From Jacaranda mimosifolia (Eukaryota; Streptophyta; Magnoliopsida; Lamiales; Bignoniaceae), in NCBI GenBank assembly GCA_018894105.1, contig CM032118.1:29554690-29618689 (forward strand): 64,000 nucleotides of DNA, read 5' to 3'. This document shows positions 1 to 11,790 of this stretch, one piece after another. The position numbers and the translations under genes were made by a program. The notes below the pieces were generated by a model, which saw nothing but the letters and a program-made list of their open reading frames with translations, was not told the DNA's origin and searched no databases. Position 1 is the first letter of the stretch. Each line of letters opens with the position of its first letter.

Positions 1-312
1 ACATGCTCCACCACATCCACTAAGCCCAATTATGCCCTTCAGAGTCGAATACGTCTTCTTCCAAACTTGCAACTTAGATTTTATATGTTTAACAAGAATT
101 CCACTACACGGAGAGTTGTCGGCCATCATTGACTCCAGTCTCACCATATAACCACCCTTGAATGAGCCATCACATTTCCAACCACTTGCCCACAAGTGCT
201 TAAATGCCTGCATCAAAGCCTCCTCTTCTTAATGAGTCCAAAACCGTGGTGGACTAGTGGAAGTCTTATTTGACCTATCAGTGCTGCGAGAAAAGCAACC
301 ACTTTGTGCCAT
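1..312 (-). pseudogene. PIF/Harbinger ORF1, Myb/SANT-like DNA-binding protein, partial and broken
   Basis: Read on the minus strand from an ATG at 312, the frame gives a short polar N-terminus. It then gives the tryptophan/acidic pattern of plant Myb/SANT-like domains (FWT, EEEAL, AF..L, SGWK, F..GY..RLE, K..L..WKK.Y). One in-frame stop sits just after the FWTH start of the domain, and the frame runs off the left edge. Known biology: plant PIF/Harbinger elements carry a Myb/SANT protein that helps the transposase bind the element ends. Here it lies directly downstream of the transposase remnant on the same strand, as expected for one element. The stop makes it a pseudogene. Confidence 0.75.
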
Positions 313-582
313 GACCTGTGCCATTAAAGATAAAAAATGGTCAAACACAAATTATTGAAAATAAGTATTTTGCACATTACTCAGTTTCATAATGCACCTT
401 AAAATGAAAACCACCTAATGCAATCATACATAATCAAATACACAACAAGGCAACAAGTTTGAAAAAACTAGTTAAAGTTGTACATCCAAAACACGTCATA
501 ACTCAACACAAGTATATATAAGAAAGGACGTATATAGTAATTAAGGTTTGTAAACAATGTTAAATACTAAAGTCTATAATAT

Positions 583-2090
583 TTAAGATCCAAAGACAGT
601 GCGAGCTCCTCTCCAAGAATGGTACATATTAGTAGCTAGGGAATCACGCCAGTAGATCCACTCAAAAGATGTCTCAATCGTGTCAACATGATCAATGTCT
701 GCTGGTTCAGGGCCCCCGTGGGATTCAAGTAAAGTGTCTTCAATAGGGTCGAGGGCCATATTTGTGCGGATGTAGTTGTGAACAAGTGCACATGCTAAAA
801 TAATCATGTTTTAGGTTCTAATGGGATAATAAGTGGTGCTCCTTAAAACTGACCACCGTCCCTTCAGAAGTACAAATGCCCTCTCAACTACATTTTGTGT
901 CTTAGCATGCTTCATGTTGAAATATTCACGCGGGCTTGGGGGTGCCAATGCTCCATCACTCTAATCATCAAGGTGGTATCTGATGCCACGATATGGAGTC
1001 AAAAATCCTTCACAGTTGGTATACCCAGCATCACATAGATAGTAATTCCTGCCAAACATAATCGAAGTTAGCTTACAAGGAATGTGGGTAGCACACAAGA
1101 TAGACAAAGAACTTTACTATGCATATAGTAACATCACACCAATTGGCACTCTAAGGCTGTTCGGCTTGTTAACTGTTGCTCGTAACACTCTACTATCTAC
1201 AACAGACCCCTCCTATCCAATAAGAATATATATGAAGTTCATCTAACAATCGCAAACCCCAAGAACATTCACTGCAATGTCACATTTCCTAGACCGATAG
1301 CGTGTTTGTTCACTTGCTGGTACACGCACCTTAATATATGTGCCATCAAGGGCACCAACACATACCTACAAATTAAAATAATGCAATTCAAATGAGTGTC
1401 CCTCACATAGTATTGTATCATGATTACATATACCCAACTGTTAAGCACACTTACCTTAAAGCATCTCCATGTTTCATTAGTACAATCCTCTTCAACGGGT
1501 TAAGGTTCAACAAGGAGCAGGAGACTAATTTTGATAACTGCTTTCAAACATTGTTTGAAATACTTGCTAATTGTATGACCGAATCTCTTAAAGTCATGCT
1601 TCGCAATTATATTCTTTTTATGATGTGCTAGGATAGAAAGAAAGACTGCGACTTTTTCAAGGATGCCAACAAATTTTTCATTTTTCAACCCCCATACATG
1701 CTCCATCAAATAACAAAGCCTCCAAAAGGCATTTCTATCCATACGCAAGTTATTCACACATGCCTGATCATCTAATTCCACAATCTCTCTAAGGTGTTTT
1801 GATTGATCCAGCATCTTACATATCACACTCCACTGTCTTCGGACCCGACTCCTTCTTCGACCACGACTTCCATAATATGTAATGAAAGCTCGATAAATCA
1901 AACAAATGCAAATAATTCTTCGCACCAAAACATGTAAGTCCAGATCAAAATACGAATTTTTGTATTCCAATCCATGTGATTCGCCTACAACAAATCTAAG
2001 AGTAGCAAAAGCAAACGCATTATATTGGTTGGATGTCAAACATAAATTCCGACATACAAGTATTACATGGGTACAATGATACAATAGCAT
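583..2090 (-). pseudogene. PIF/Harbinger (HARBI1-like) DDE transposase remnant
   Basis: Minus-strand conceptual translation gives the plant HARBI1 family from end to end. The N-terminal helical part (about 1500-1840) has the LRMDRNAFWRLCYLM and LAHHKKN motifs. The nuclease core has [10 protein letters not shown] (about 1330-1350, first Asp), YLCDAGY (about 1020-1045, second Asp) and NVVERAF (about 865-890, Glu), with the C-terminal ALVHNYIR near 780. An intron-like GTAAGT donor follows WRCFK near 1455, and the coding frame resumes at VGALDG. The DDE residues remain, but at least four in-frame stops interrupt the frame (for example before PVEED, after GVCDC and after YHLDD). It cut and pasted its own element in the nucleus; this copy cannot encode an intact enzyme. 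Confidence 0.85.
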
Positions 2091-3712
2091 TCTTAGTTAC
2101 CTTAGTCAAATATATCCCTTGTACTGTTATTTTTAGAAAAAGAAAAATTAATATTCAAGTTTGGATTGTTAACGAAATGATTATAGGCCATATGGTTCTA
2201 TTATAAATGCACATGGGGTGGAACAAACCGAAAGACTATAAATTGACCTTATTGACTCATGATAAAGTTTGAAGCTAATCATAGGGGTAGATTCAACAAT
2301 GTTTCTATTTGCATAGCAAATAGAAACTAATTGTCTACATCTTGGTAAACAAAAAAAGTCCGATACACATAGAAGGCCACTATGTCGGATGGATAGTTTT
2401 ACAGTTAACCATTAATGTCACTTCAGATTTGAGATAATCCTAACCAAGTGAGGTTAGGATCACTTTGAAGTAACTTATCCGAGTGTGAAATAATTCAATG
2501 CATGAAATCAAGATAGATCACGATTCTTAAATCTCAAGATTCATGATGACGCAAACTGAAATTGAATGAACCACATAATTCTTTGAATAGTGCGCTTGTG
2601 ACATGTCAAGTGCTAATGAGATGAGTGTCATTATGTTTGGCCTGTGTATGTGTACAGTATTGATAAAAATTAAAATTGAATGGGAGAGAAAAGTTTGACT
2701 TTGTAATGCTCGGAAATTTTATTTCGTATTTAATCAATTACTTTACCTTATTTTATTTGATTTATTATTTAAATTAAAAAAATTGTAATGCCTTAAAATT
2801 TCTTTTAAATTTAATCAATTATTTTAACCTTTGTTATTTCATTTTCTCTTAGTCTTACTTTCTTATTATATCAATTAAAAAAATGAAATATATAAATGTG
2901 TGTGTGTGTGTGTAGACACATATTTGGCATCATATTTACCTCTTGGTTAAATAGTGAAAATTAATATTCAAAGCCATAAATATTAATATACATATATATA
3001 TATGAGACATCGCAATTTTTGAGAAATAAGTTATAATTTTCATAAATTAATATTATATCGTTACTAGAAATTAATAATTGAGACCTTAGAAATTAACTAA
3101 ATTATCTCGGGAAATATAATGAAAGTTTCTATTATTAGTGTCTTATTATATGATCCATATATTTGGAAAATATAAAAATTTTAACCATACTTGGATAAAT
3201 GTTAGAATGTACAAGGAGCGAAATTATTAAGCAATAGGAATTAATAATAAAGATGCTAGAGTTAAAGTATGATTAATATCTTAATCATATCCTAGACATA
3301 GGAGGAAAATAATTAGAATCCTATTAGGACTAAACTACTTCCCTCGTATATATAATTACTAGGAACAAAACCCTAATCTAATTAGACAAAAAAAAAAAAA
3401 GGAGAAGAAGAACGAAAGAAGAAGAAGAAGAAGAAGAAGAAAGGAAAAAGGGAGATCGACACGCTGCTGAATTCATTTAAGAAGAAATCAAATCCACCTG
3501 GTTGATTAAAGAGGAATCGGTTAGTATTCTTGGTAGAATAATGAAGTTGGCCGTTAAATTCCTTGTTGGTTATAGAAACTGGTAGTATTCCTTTATTGAG
3601 CAAGTCTTGGTTAGTAGTAATTTTGTTTGTTTGCTAGTGGCAATTTCATATTTTTTCAACAAAAGAATTGGTGGAGTACAGTGCACTACAAGCTTTATTT
3701 CTATCCAAAGTA
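2091..3712. other. AT-rich intergenic DNA without a recognised gene
   Basis: No coding pattern was seen. It contains a perfect 12-bp inverted repeat at 2301-2327, a (TG)n run near 2898-2913, an (AT)n run near 2990-3003 and a GAA-rich purine tract at about 3379-3450. Confidence 0.6.
2301..2327. repeat. perfect 12-bp inverted repeat, 3-nt loop
   Basis: GTTTCTATTTGC at 2301-2312 is followed by a 3-nt spacer and its exact reverse complement at 2316-2327. No run of T follows that would suggest an RNA polymerase III stop. Function unknown. Confidence 0.8.
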
Positions 3713-3979
3713 ATGATGATAATAAGAAAAGAGGGGAAAATAGGAAAAACTGAGAGGATAGGGACTGAACATGAAAAATTCGGGTATGAAATTGGAGCAT
3801 TACAACTCATTAAATACAAACAAATTGCAGAGCTGCTTAATGGTATTTCTGAGAGATTTTATTGGGATAAAATAATGGAGGGTAACAACATTATTGAACT
3901 TAAGCAAGGGAGCCTTCCACTTAGAAACAAAAATTTCATGTATAGGAAATTGTTCAATACGCCACTTGCTGCCAAGTAG
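3713..3979 (+). CDS. small unrecognised ORF (88 aa), doubtful
   Basis: The frame is open from an ATG at 3713 to a TAG at 3977-3979. The product is basic and hydrophilic at the N-terminus ([17 protein letters not shown]) with a mixed helical C-terminal half. It matches no family I know, has no signal peptide or membrane segment, and no neighbour helps. In such AT-rich DNA a frame of this length can arise by chance. I list it only because its composition is less biased than that of nearby frames. Confidence 0.12.
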   Translation: MMIIRKEGKIGKTERIGTEHEKFGYEIGALQLIKYKQIAELLNGISERFYWDKIMEGNNIIELKQGSLPLRNKNFMYRKLFNTPLAAK

Positions 3980-6237
3980 GTGAGATGAGTTATGCAATTG
4001 CTTGAGAATAGTTGGATAAATTAGATTGTGCTTAATCCATGTTGCTTGGGATCTCTTTATAATAGTGGGAATAATTGAACCCTAGTGTGCCATGAAATAG
4101 TTTTATTATTATTAGTAGCAAATAGCCACCCGCACACACACACGAACACAACCTGGATTTCTGCATACATTTATATATACATATATATGTATACACAGAC
4201 ATAATATAGAACAAATTCGATTGATTGAGTATATTTAGAATTGGGTCTTTTTGCGCGTACGGGAGTTAGATTAAATTATTTTGGAACTAATACCAATTAG
4301 TATATATAAAAGAAAAGGAGAGAGAAGTTTTAATTTTTGTAGTCCTATAAAAGATGTGTTGTTGTGAATGATATACGTTCGAGTATAATTGAGGTTCTAT
4401 AGATAATTGATTAAGTTGAATAATATTAATATTTCAGCAGGTGATCAAGGATTTGACACAGCAGATTCTACCATCAATACGACTGATAAGTACTGTGAGT
4501 GCCTAAACCTATAACTATTATACATTATTACTTTTCAAAACCCAGAAGGATATATGTATAGTAACGCATGCTAAAACTTCTTTTCAATATACACTGCACC
4601 ATATATGTATTCCATTGTGCACAAAAGAAATATTTTTCTTGTTTTATTTTTGGATAAAAGAAAATCTAAGCTTTTATGACTTTTTTTACTTCTAGACTAG
4701 CAATTAAACTCGATGATCAACTGATTACTATTACTGTTACTGCCACTGCTATTGTTAGTTGGATCCAACTTGGTCTGGGTGTGTGAGGGACTTCACTGGG
4801 CAGCAATGGGCCTGCTGGTTGAACCCCGAGCCCCCATGGCCTAATCCCCCTAGCGCATAATAGAAGTCGTTTGTGGCTGAGGTGGGTTGTAGGAATTCCC
4901 GGGGATGCTCGGGCACTATTTTGGTAAGGTCACACCTTGCTCGGAGCGATAAGGGACTGTTACGGTGGGAGTCATAAGGTTGACTGGCTACATCAAACAC
5001 TGTCTGATCATCGCGTTTAAGTTGATAGTCTAGAAAACTGTTTATTAAACACTTGACTCATAAAATGTTTGATTTGTTACTGCCTTACTGTTTAAAATAA
5101 TTTTCACTTGTGTTTTTCTCGAATATTTTCACTGAACAAATCATGTTAATTTCATGAACTCACATGGCACACATACTTAGCACTCACTGAGTCTTTTGCT
5201 TACACTCTTTTCTTTTCTTTAACTTCCTTCTGGCAAAACTAAATCTAGCCCTAGTGAGGAGGTGGATCCAGCTTCTGACAAGAATAGGGACTGAAGTACT
5301 TTTTTGGGACTTCTGCGGTAGTTTTAGTTCGTTACGAAATTAGCTTATTAGTTACTTTCATGGATTTCTAGGTGAAAATAAAGGATTAGATATTTCAAGT
5401 TTCTCTATGTTTGAGATTTATTTGGCTACTAGAAATGTTCAAAGTTTTATTTATGATAAATATTTTGATTGGCGACTCATGTATTTGGGATTGAGTTTCA
5501 CGCCTCGAGACTAGGCCACATGGTTTAATTTTGGGGTGTGACAGACTTTATAAGTTATGAAAAAAAAATCAACTCTATTATCAGATAGAGAGCTAATTTG
5601 CATTTCAAAAATATCAAATTCTTGCTAGTTGACATCTCCGACATTCAACCTATTTATCAACATAGTTATTTGTAGAGATTTTTTTTCTAATTCCATATAT
5701 TTAATCAATCAGTTTAACTATATACCCCTTCTTTAAGGTGATGAAGCCTGAAACGATTATGTAAAATGATCACTCAAAAAAATTAAATTGATTCATTAAT
5801 CAGTCATAATGGTATGAAAGAAGTAATCATATATGGCAGGAAAGCATCACATCTTCAACTACACATATGGCTTATGTGTGCTAAATTTGTTTATCAACGG
5901 GATGCTTTAATTATGAATCTGATGCTCTAAACGAGGCACAAATCAAAAAACAAATGACCTACTCATAGAACGAAATCAGTAGCTATAGGCATAATTAACT
6001 TTATGTGATGTGCAAAAATGCCACTACTAAACAGAAAGTGGAATTTCAACTTAAGTTATGAAAAAAAACAATAAACCTCGTTACCGGGTAAGAAGCAACA
6101 GGTAAGATTTCTTCAGATATAGCCCTCCATCATCGACAACCGTTCGAAACACCCGCGGGAGGAATAAAGTGCACAGTACTCTTAAATTTATGGATAGTGT
6201 TGTTTAGTAAAACTACAAAAAAACCAAAATACGTTAG
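3980..6237. other. intergenic DNA, including an LTR-like fragment at about 4750-5542
   Basis: No intact gene. The stretch 4750-5000 is clearly richer in GC than its surroundings. It resembles degenerate sequence often seen near the 3' part of plant Ty3/gypsy LTRs, and the block ends with GGGGTGTGACA at about 5532-5542, a common LTR end in that group. No matching second LTR, primer-binding site or target duplication was found, so this is a weak suggestion. Confidence 0.3.
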
Positions 6238-6649
6238 ATGAAGAAGAAGAAATCGGGGGGAAGGGGTTTGAAAATATTGATAACCAGATCCGAAAAAGGA
6301 GAAAGAGTGCTTGCTGCTTCTGGATTATTTCAACAAAATGGGGTCTTTAATCACAAGGAAGACATTGTCAAATTTGAGGAGGTAGTAGGGCTAGATGAAC
6401 AAAGCTCGCGCAGAGATATGTGTATTTTTCGTCTGCTTTCAATTTGGGGAGAGTCCATTTTTGTTGGGGGCACATTATTTGAATGTAATCATGGCTCTTA
6501 ATCGCAAGGAAGACATCATCAAAATTAGGGAGGAGCTAGGGCTCGATGAACCACGTTCGCGTAGAGAAAGGGAATTGAATTTGGGGTGGAGTCTGAATTT
6601 GGGGTGGAGTCTGATGAATGATTCAGCATTAGGGCAAGAAAGGAATTAG
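6238..6649 (+). repeat. diverged ~145-bp duplication inside short ORFs
   Basis: A segment near 6343-6415 (AATCACAAGGAAGACATTG and onward) recurs at about 6491-6565 (AATCGCAAGGAAGACATCA and onward). Both can be read as N-(H/R)-KEDI, then GLDE and SRR. A further 18-bp unit, GAATTTGGGGTGGAGTCT, is repeated in tandem at about 6574-6612. Short frames open here (6238-6501 and 6395-6649), but I recognise no protein family. This may be a piece of a degenerate gene or transposon. Confidence 0.4.
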
Positions 6650-7537
6650 ACAATAGGAAAGCGAGGTCATAAATGTAATATCCTGTTGCCAACCACCTTA
6701 CACCCTCACCCACGATTACCTAATCTCACCCCTGGACCTCCAATTTGAATAAGGGCTAATATGTGCTACAGTGCTGGGCCCCTTCAAATTTGCGAGCCGT
6801 CCCGTAAAATTAGTAGCTCACATCAAACAAGGGATTGATGAATATTACCCTTCACTAACTTGTCTATTACATGGTATCAAACGTGTCCTTTAAAGAAAGA
6901 AAGAAAGAAAGGAGAAGAGAAAACAATAAAAAATAAAAATATCTTGTCTCTGTACAAAAGCCATGTAGACGGAGGCAATATCTTATGCCTAAGATGTAAT
7001 TAAAAAAGTAATTGAAATCTTATTCTTGTATTTTGATTAAAATTTGATGTGATCATTAACATGTTTTAATATTTTATCAAAATGTCCTAATTTGTGATAC
7101 AATTTGGGCTTATAGATGGATATTATTGTATAGTTTTGAAAATTAACGATGCTATATATGTATAGATCTAGAATAACATTATTTCCTATTTGAAATAATA
7201 GTAATTGTTCATTAATGATGCAATGGGTATGTAATCTTATGCTCTGGAACTTTAACAATTCTTCTTTCTTTTTTTTTAAAAAATAATCTGTGACATTATT
7301 ATTATTTGTGCACATGTTTTATTAGGTTTCACGTATGATAATAATTAATTTAAATTAGTTTGACATTCGTGATACTTATAGCTGAATGTATGATTAACCT
7401 TTGTTCAATGGAAAAAATTTTACACAAGAATTTATAGTTAGGTATACAGAGGTTGTTGAATTTGCATATACGCACGACCTCAAATTTTCAAAGGTAAAGG
7501 AATTAAGTACTCTTGTCACTAAAAAGAGAAAAAGGGC
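6650..7537. other. AT-rich intergenic DNA, nothing recognised
   Basis: Contains a short AAAG microsatellite near 6894-6915 and otherwise featureless AT-rich sequence. Confidence 0.6.
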
Positions 7538-8433
7538 AGGGGGTGCATTTAGTGGCATTAAAAAGTGTCACTTAAATATTACTATAGCGATAATTTTATA
7601 TTTAATGATATTTGTTAAAAATGTCATTTATAGTAGTTAAAAATGTCATTTATATGCTAAAATGCCATAAAAGATATTTTAAATGATATGTTAACATGCC
7701 ACAAAATTGTATATTGGTGGCATGTTAAAATGCTAGAAAAAATTTATTTAGTTAACACTTTGAAATGACACGATATTTATAAATTGTTGCATTCAATAAT
7801 GTCATGAAAAAGTACTTTTGTGATACTTTAACTTGTCAAAATATTTATATTTAGTTACCTTAGAAATGTCCCAAAAGGATTATTTTTTGACATTTTAATG
7901 TGCCGCAAAAATCTAAAAAATAGACATTTTATAGTGCCACTCTAAAACTATAATATTCATTTCAAGCACTAATAGTATCTATTTATTTAATATGCAAAAA
8001 TTAAATTCTTTTAATAATAAAACAACACAATGATCTTTCCTCCTAATAATATTTTTATTAACCCAAAAAGAAATGAAGAGAAGAAGACATTTCAAATTAA
8101 ATGAAATCATTAAATAAACATAAATTTTTGGAAACATCACTGATCAATAACATGTCCAATAGTTGCAGTTACTAAATCTAACAAAAATAAATAGCTCTAT
8201 TAGAAGACTAAAATTCAAATGTACTTCAAATTTAGTGAATGTTCAGAACTCATCAAAATTGATCATAAAGGCGAGTATCCAAAACTTGAAATGATATTGT
8301 AAACTCAAATTTCTTTGTCTGCAATAAACAAAATTACAAGACAAGAAATATCGTACAAATATAATAAAATTAAAATCAATCAACTGTAGATTCAATCTCT
8401 AATCTAATCCTCTAATTCTTTTCTTCCAAATAT

Positions 8434-8740
8434 AATCTTGAAATTTGATGAGCTCCGCAAAGAACGCCTTGAACGCCGTGGATCTCCTTAAATTTGCTTT
8501 GAAGAAATTGCGCCAATTTGATAGCTCTGCACTTTAATCTTGAATCAAATGCTAAAATATATAAGCTCTGTGAAGAACGTCTTCAACATCGTGGATTTCC
8601 TTGAATTTAATTTGAATAAAATAACGCCAATTCGAGGGCTCCTCATCTTAATCTCGAATCAAACGCCAAAATATGATGAGCTCCGTGGAACAAGCCTTAA
8701 ACGTCGTGGATCTCCTTAAATTTGATTGAGAGAATTGCTG
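8434..8740. repeat. ~114-bp tandem repeat, about 2.7 copies
   Basis: Units align on AGCTC at 8451, 8564 and 8679. Each has (GA)AGAACG(C/T)CTT, then CGTGGAT(C/T)TCCTT, then AAATTTG, then CGCCAATTTGA or a variant. The units have diverged but the order of blocks is kept. No reading frame runs through them. Confidence 0.8.
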
Positions 8741-10475
8741 GACTCCTTCAAAGTTCCTCTCACTTGCTGGAATTTGTGTTATGTATTGAATGAGCTTTGG
8801 CCATCCCCTTTATATAGATGCTTGATGGGAGACTTTTAGATTGACTTGAACTTCTTTGATAGTTATCTATTTGATAAGATAATATCAAATATCAAGAGAT
8901 AATATCATATATATCAATAGATAATATCAAATATCTTTGATTTGATTGGTCCAAGAACGTAGACACTTCATCTCTAATACTTGTCAATATTTGATTTGAA
9001 CATAAAATAAATACTAGAGTATTAATTAAAATTAACTATTTATCTTTTGAAATTAAATTTAGTAAATTCCAAAATATAAATAGAAAATTTTAAATTAATA
9101 ACTAGCATATTATTTTACACATGTCACTTCTCAATTGGCTAAAAATTGATATGTCTATAAATATATTTTCGAAAAGCATTTGAATCTTTATAAAAGCGAG
9201 AACTACATCCTTTGAAATCTGCACAAGTAGGATAATAATATAAACAAATAATCATTATTATATAAAAGTTGTAATTATGTAAAGCAATGAGATTAATATC
9301 TTATAAAATTTAAGAGATGGTAATACTATCAATACATACCACAAAAGTTTTTGACCAAGCAATGTTATCACCAACATCTTGGCCAATAATCTTACACTAT
9401 CCATATGATTTAACTAGTCGTTTGTTTGGTTTTACTGCAACTTGCACTTCAGTTACTCTTTGTTGCAATTCACCGCCTGACACTTGAAAAGTGAGAACTT
9501 AGTGCTTATATACATATAACTATATATATATATATATATTAATTTAAGCTCTAGACACTGAGAATTAATTAATATCATTGCACAAGCCACTTTTTAATTT
9601 AAAATAATAGGATGAGTATCATACAAAAAGGATGGTACAATAGCTTATGGACAAATACATGTTCCTGAAAAGACGCTAAAAACCTAAATTGTAAATTGGC
9701 CAAAGACACTTGACTATTACTGTACCTTTTAAGGTCGCTTTGTTTTTCATTTTCAAGACATGCATATTAGAGAGAGATAGAGAGTAGCAGATAGACCCAA
9801 ATCAAAGTCACAGTTGAAGAAATAAAAAATAATTATCAAATGAGAAGATCATACCTTTAAATAATAGTTGAAGTCTTCAAGTTTGAGTGTAAATAAAATT
9901 TACAAGAACTCTTAATAAAAAGCTATGTTTTCCCTCTAATTTTACCTTTCTTATCATCCCTCCAATAATTTAAATGGTCTATTTCTAATACACACATACT
10001 TATTATTTTAAGAAAATTTATCACATTATCATAATTGATGATTAATTTTAGAGAAAGACAAATCAAAATCTTATCAATTGTTATAACTTACACATTGGAA
10101 AAGGATTAAAATGGAATTTTCCCAGTGTTATTTTCACTAATATGTTATATTTTATATTTTATTTCATAAATATATTTCAAATTTATCAAATGTATAACTT
10201 AATATATTTAGCATGATAAAACAAAATAAAAAATAACTATTAATTGAAATAAAAATATCAACTGCTTCTAATGTAACCTTAAATCTATGACTACGGAACT
10301 ATAGAAATGTGCCCATATCCGTTAGCTATATAAAAGTCATTATTCTTTTTTGAATTAGAATAGAAAATGAAATACGTATTAGAATAGAGAATTCAAAGTA
10401 CATATTCGTTAGCTATTTATGCTATATGGACATTTTTTAGAACTATCATCATATTACTTTATTGTGTCAGTATAC

Positions 10476-11254
10476 TAGGCCTGTAAATGGGTAGGATAGC
10501 ACTATATCCATACTCATACCCTAAAATACCCAAACAAAAATACCTTATATTCTACCCTACCCTAAAATATCCAAAAGGATGAGATCCTAACCGTACCCTA
10601 CCCTATCTTACCCAAGACACATTGGGTCTAGTTTATTGAACTTATGTTTTTAATGTATATACTAATTTTCTTAATATATACTAAAAATATTATTTGGCAT
10701 ACGATAACAAAAAGTAAAAAAAAAATTATATTTAATTTAATTTAAATTAGTTCATCTTTATTTTCAATTTTTCATTCATTAATAAAAATTTTATTAACAA
10801 AGTTTATTCATTAGCAAAATTAATTTTATTAACTAGTTTTATAAAAAATACTTATTCCACTATTATTTTTAATATTGTTAATTTTATTATGAAAAATATT
10901 CAACTTTGCTATTGCTATTCCAATTTATTTTTTAAAAAAAAAAAATTGCTATCCCAATATTTTAACTTTATTAATTTTGTTTAATTTTTAATGAAGAAAA
11001 TTATTTAGTTTTTACTGTTCATTCACATATTTGTAATTTTTATATATAAAAATTTTATCATTAATATAAATTTGATTTCGGTATAGATAATTTTTAGATT
11101 TATAAATTAAATTTAAGTATAAAGTAATGGGTAATTTATGGGTATAGACCCTACGCATACCCATTACATTATCTTTAATAAGTATGGCATTTTGGGCTTG
11201 GGTAGGGTATTACCCTACCCATTTATAGTAGGACCCTACCCATTTATAGGCCTA
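10476..11254. mobile_element. hAT-like MITE, 779 bp
   Basis: The terminal inverted repeats are 20 bp with one mismatch: TAGGCCTGTAAATGGGTAGG at the left, and the right end reverse-complements to TAGGCCTATAAATGGGTAGG. The interior is AT-rich with extra copies of TACCCTACCC and carries no transposase. The 8 bp on either side (CAGTATAC and CACTAAAT) match poorly, so the target duplication is decayed or the ends are off by a base or two. Confidence 0.7.
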
Positions 11255-11281
11255 CACTAAATTAATTTGGTTCATTAAATA

Positions 11282-11790
11282 TTTTGTGGTATTTTTTTTA
11301 AAATGACACTATAACCAAATATAAGTGGCATTTTTAATAACAATTAGTGACACTATAGTTAAATGCCTTTATATCCCATTTATATTGGCATGCCCAATCA
11401 AATGTCATAATTTAATTTGATATTTATTTATCAAATGCCACAAAATATTACTTTTAGTGTCATTTATTAACAACTATCACTATATTATTATTACGTGTCA
11501 TTTCAATAAAAAGTGCCATCAAGTAAGTGTCACTAAATACTTTATGACATTTTTTTCAAATGACACTATAACTAACAATGAGTGACATTTTTAAGAAAAA
11601 ATTAGGGCACTAGTTAAATGCCTTTAAAGTACATTTATATTGACATTTTTAATCAAATATCACCATTTTATTTATCACTCATTTATCAAATGCCACTAAA
11701 TATTATGTTATAGTGGTATTTTTTTATAATTATCACCACATTACTTCTGTGTGACATTAGTTTATAAAGTGTCACTAAATTAGTCCTACA
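11282..11790. repeat. two tandem copies of a ~257-bp unit
   Basis: AAATGACACTATAACC at 11301 recurs as AAATGACACTATAACT at 11558, and the following blocks keep the same order: GTGACATTTTTAA, AAATGCCTTTA, CATTTATATTG, ATTTATCAAATGCCAC, AGTGTCACTAAAT. This array forms the right subterminal region of the possible element at 7538-11790. Confidence 0.75.

Larger units (their letters stand above)
7538..11790. mobile_element. possible non-autonomous DNA transposon with short-motif subterminal arrays
   Basis: Both ends (7538-7950 and 11282-11790) are dense in the same short motif in both orientations, roughly AGTGACATTT / AAATGCCAC. The two ends read as inverted relatives. Such motif-rich ends are known from CACTA and some Mutator elements, where they bind transposase. 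The interior holds no transposase frame. It contains a ~114-bp tandem array (8434-8740) and an inserted hAT-like MITE (10476-11254). No clear terminal CACTA or target-site duplication could be fixed, so the exact ends and superfamily are uncertain. Confidence 0.35.
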
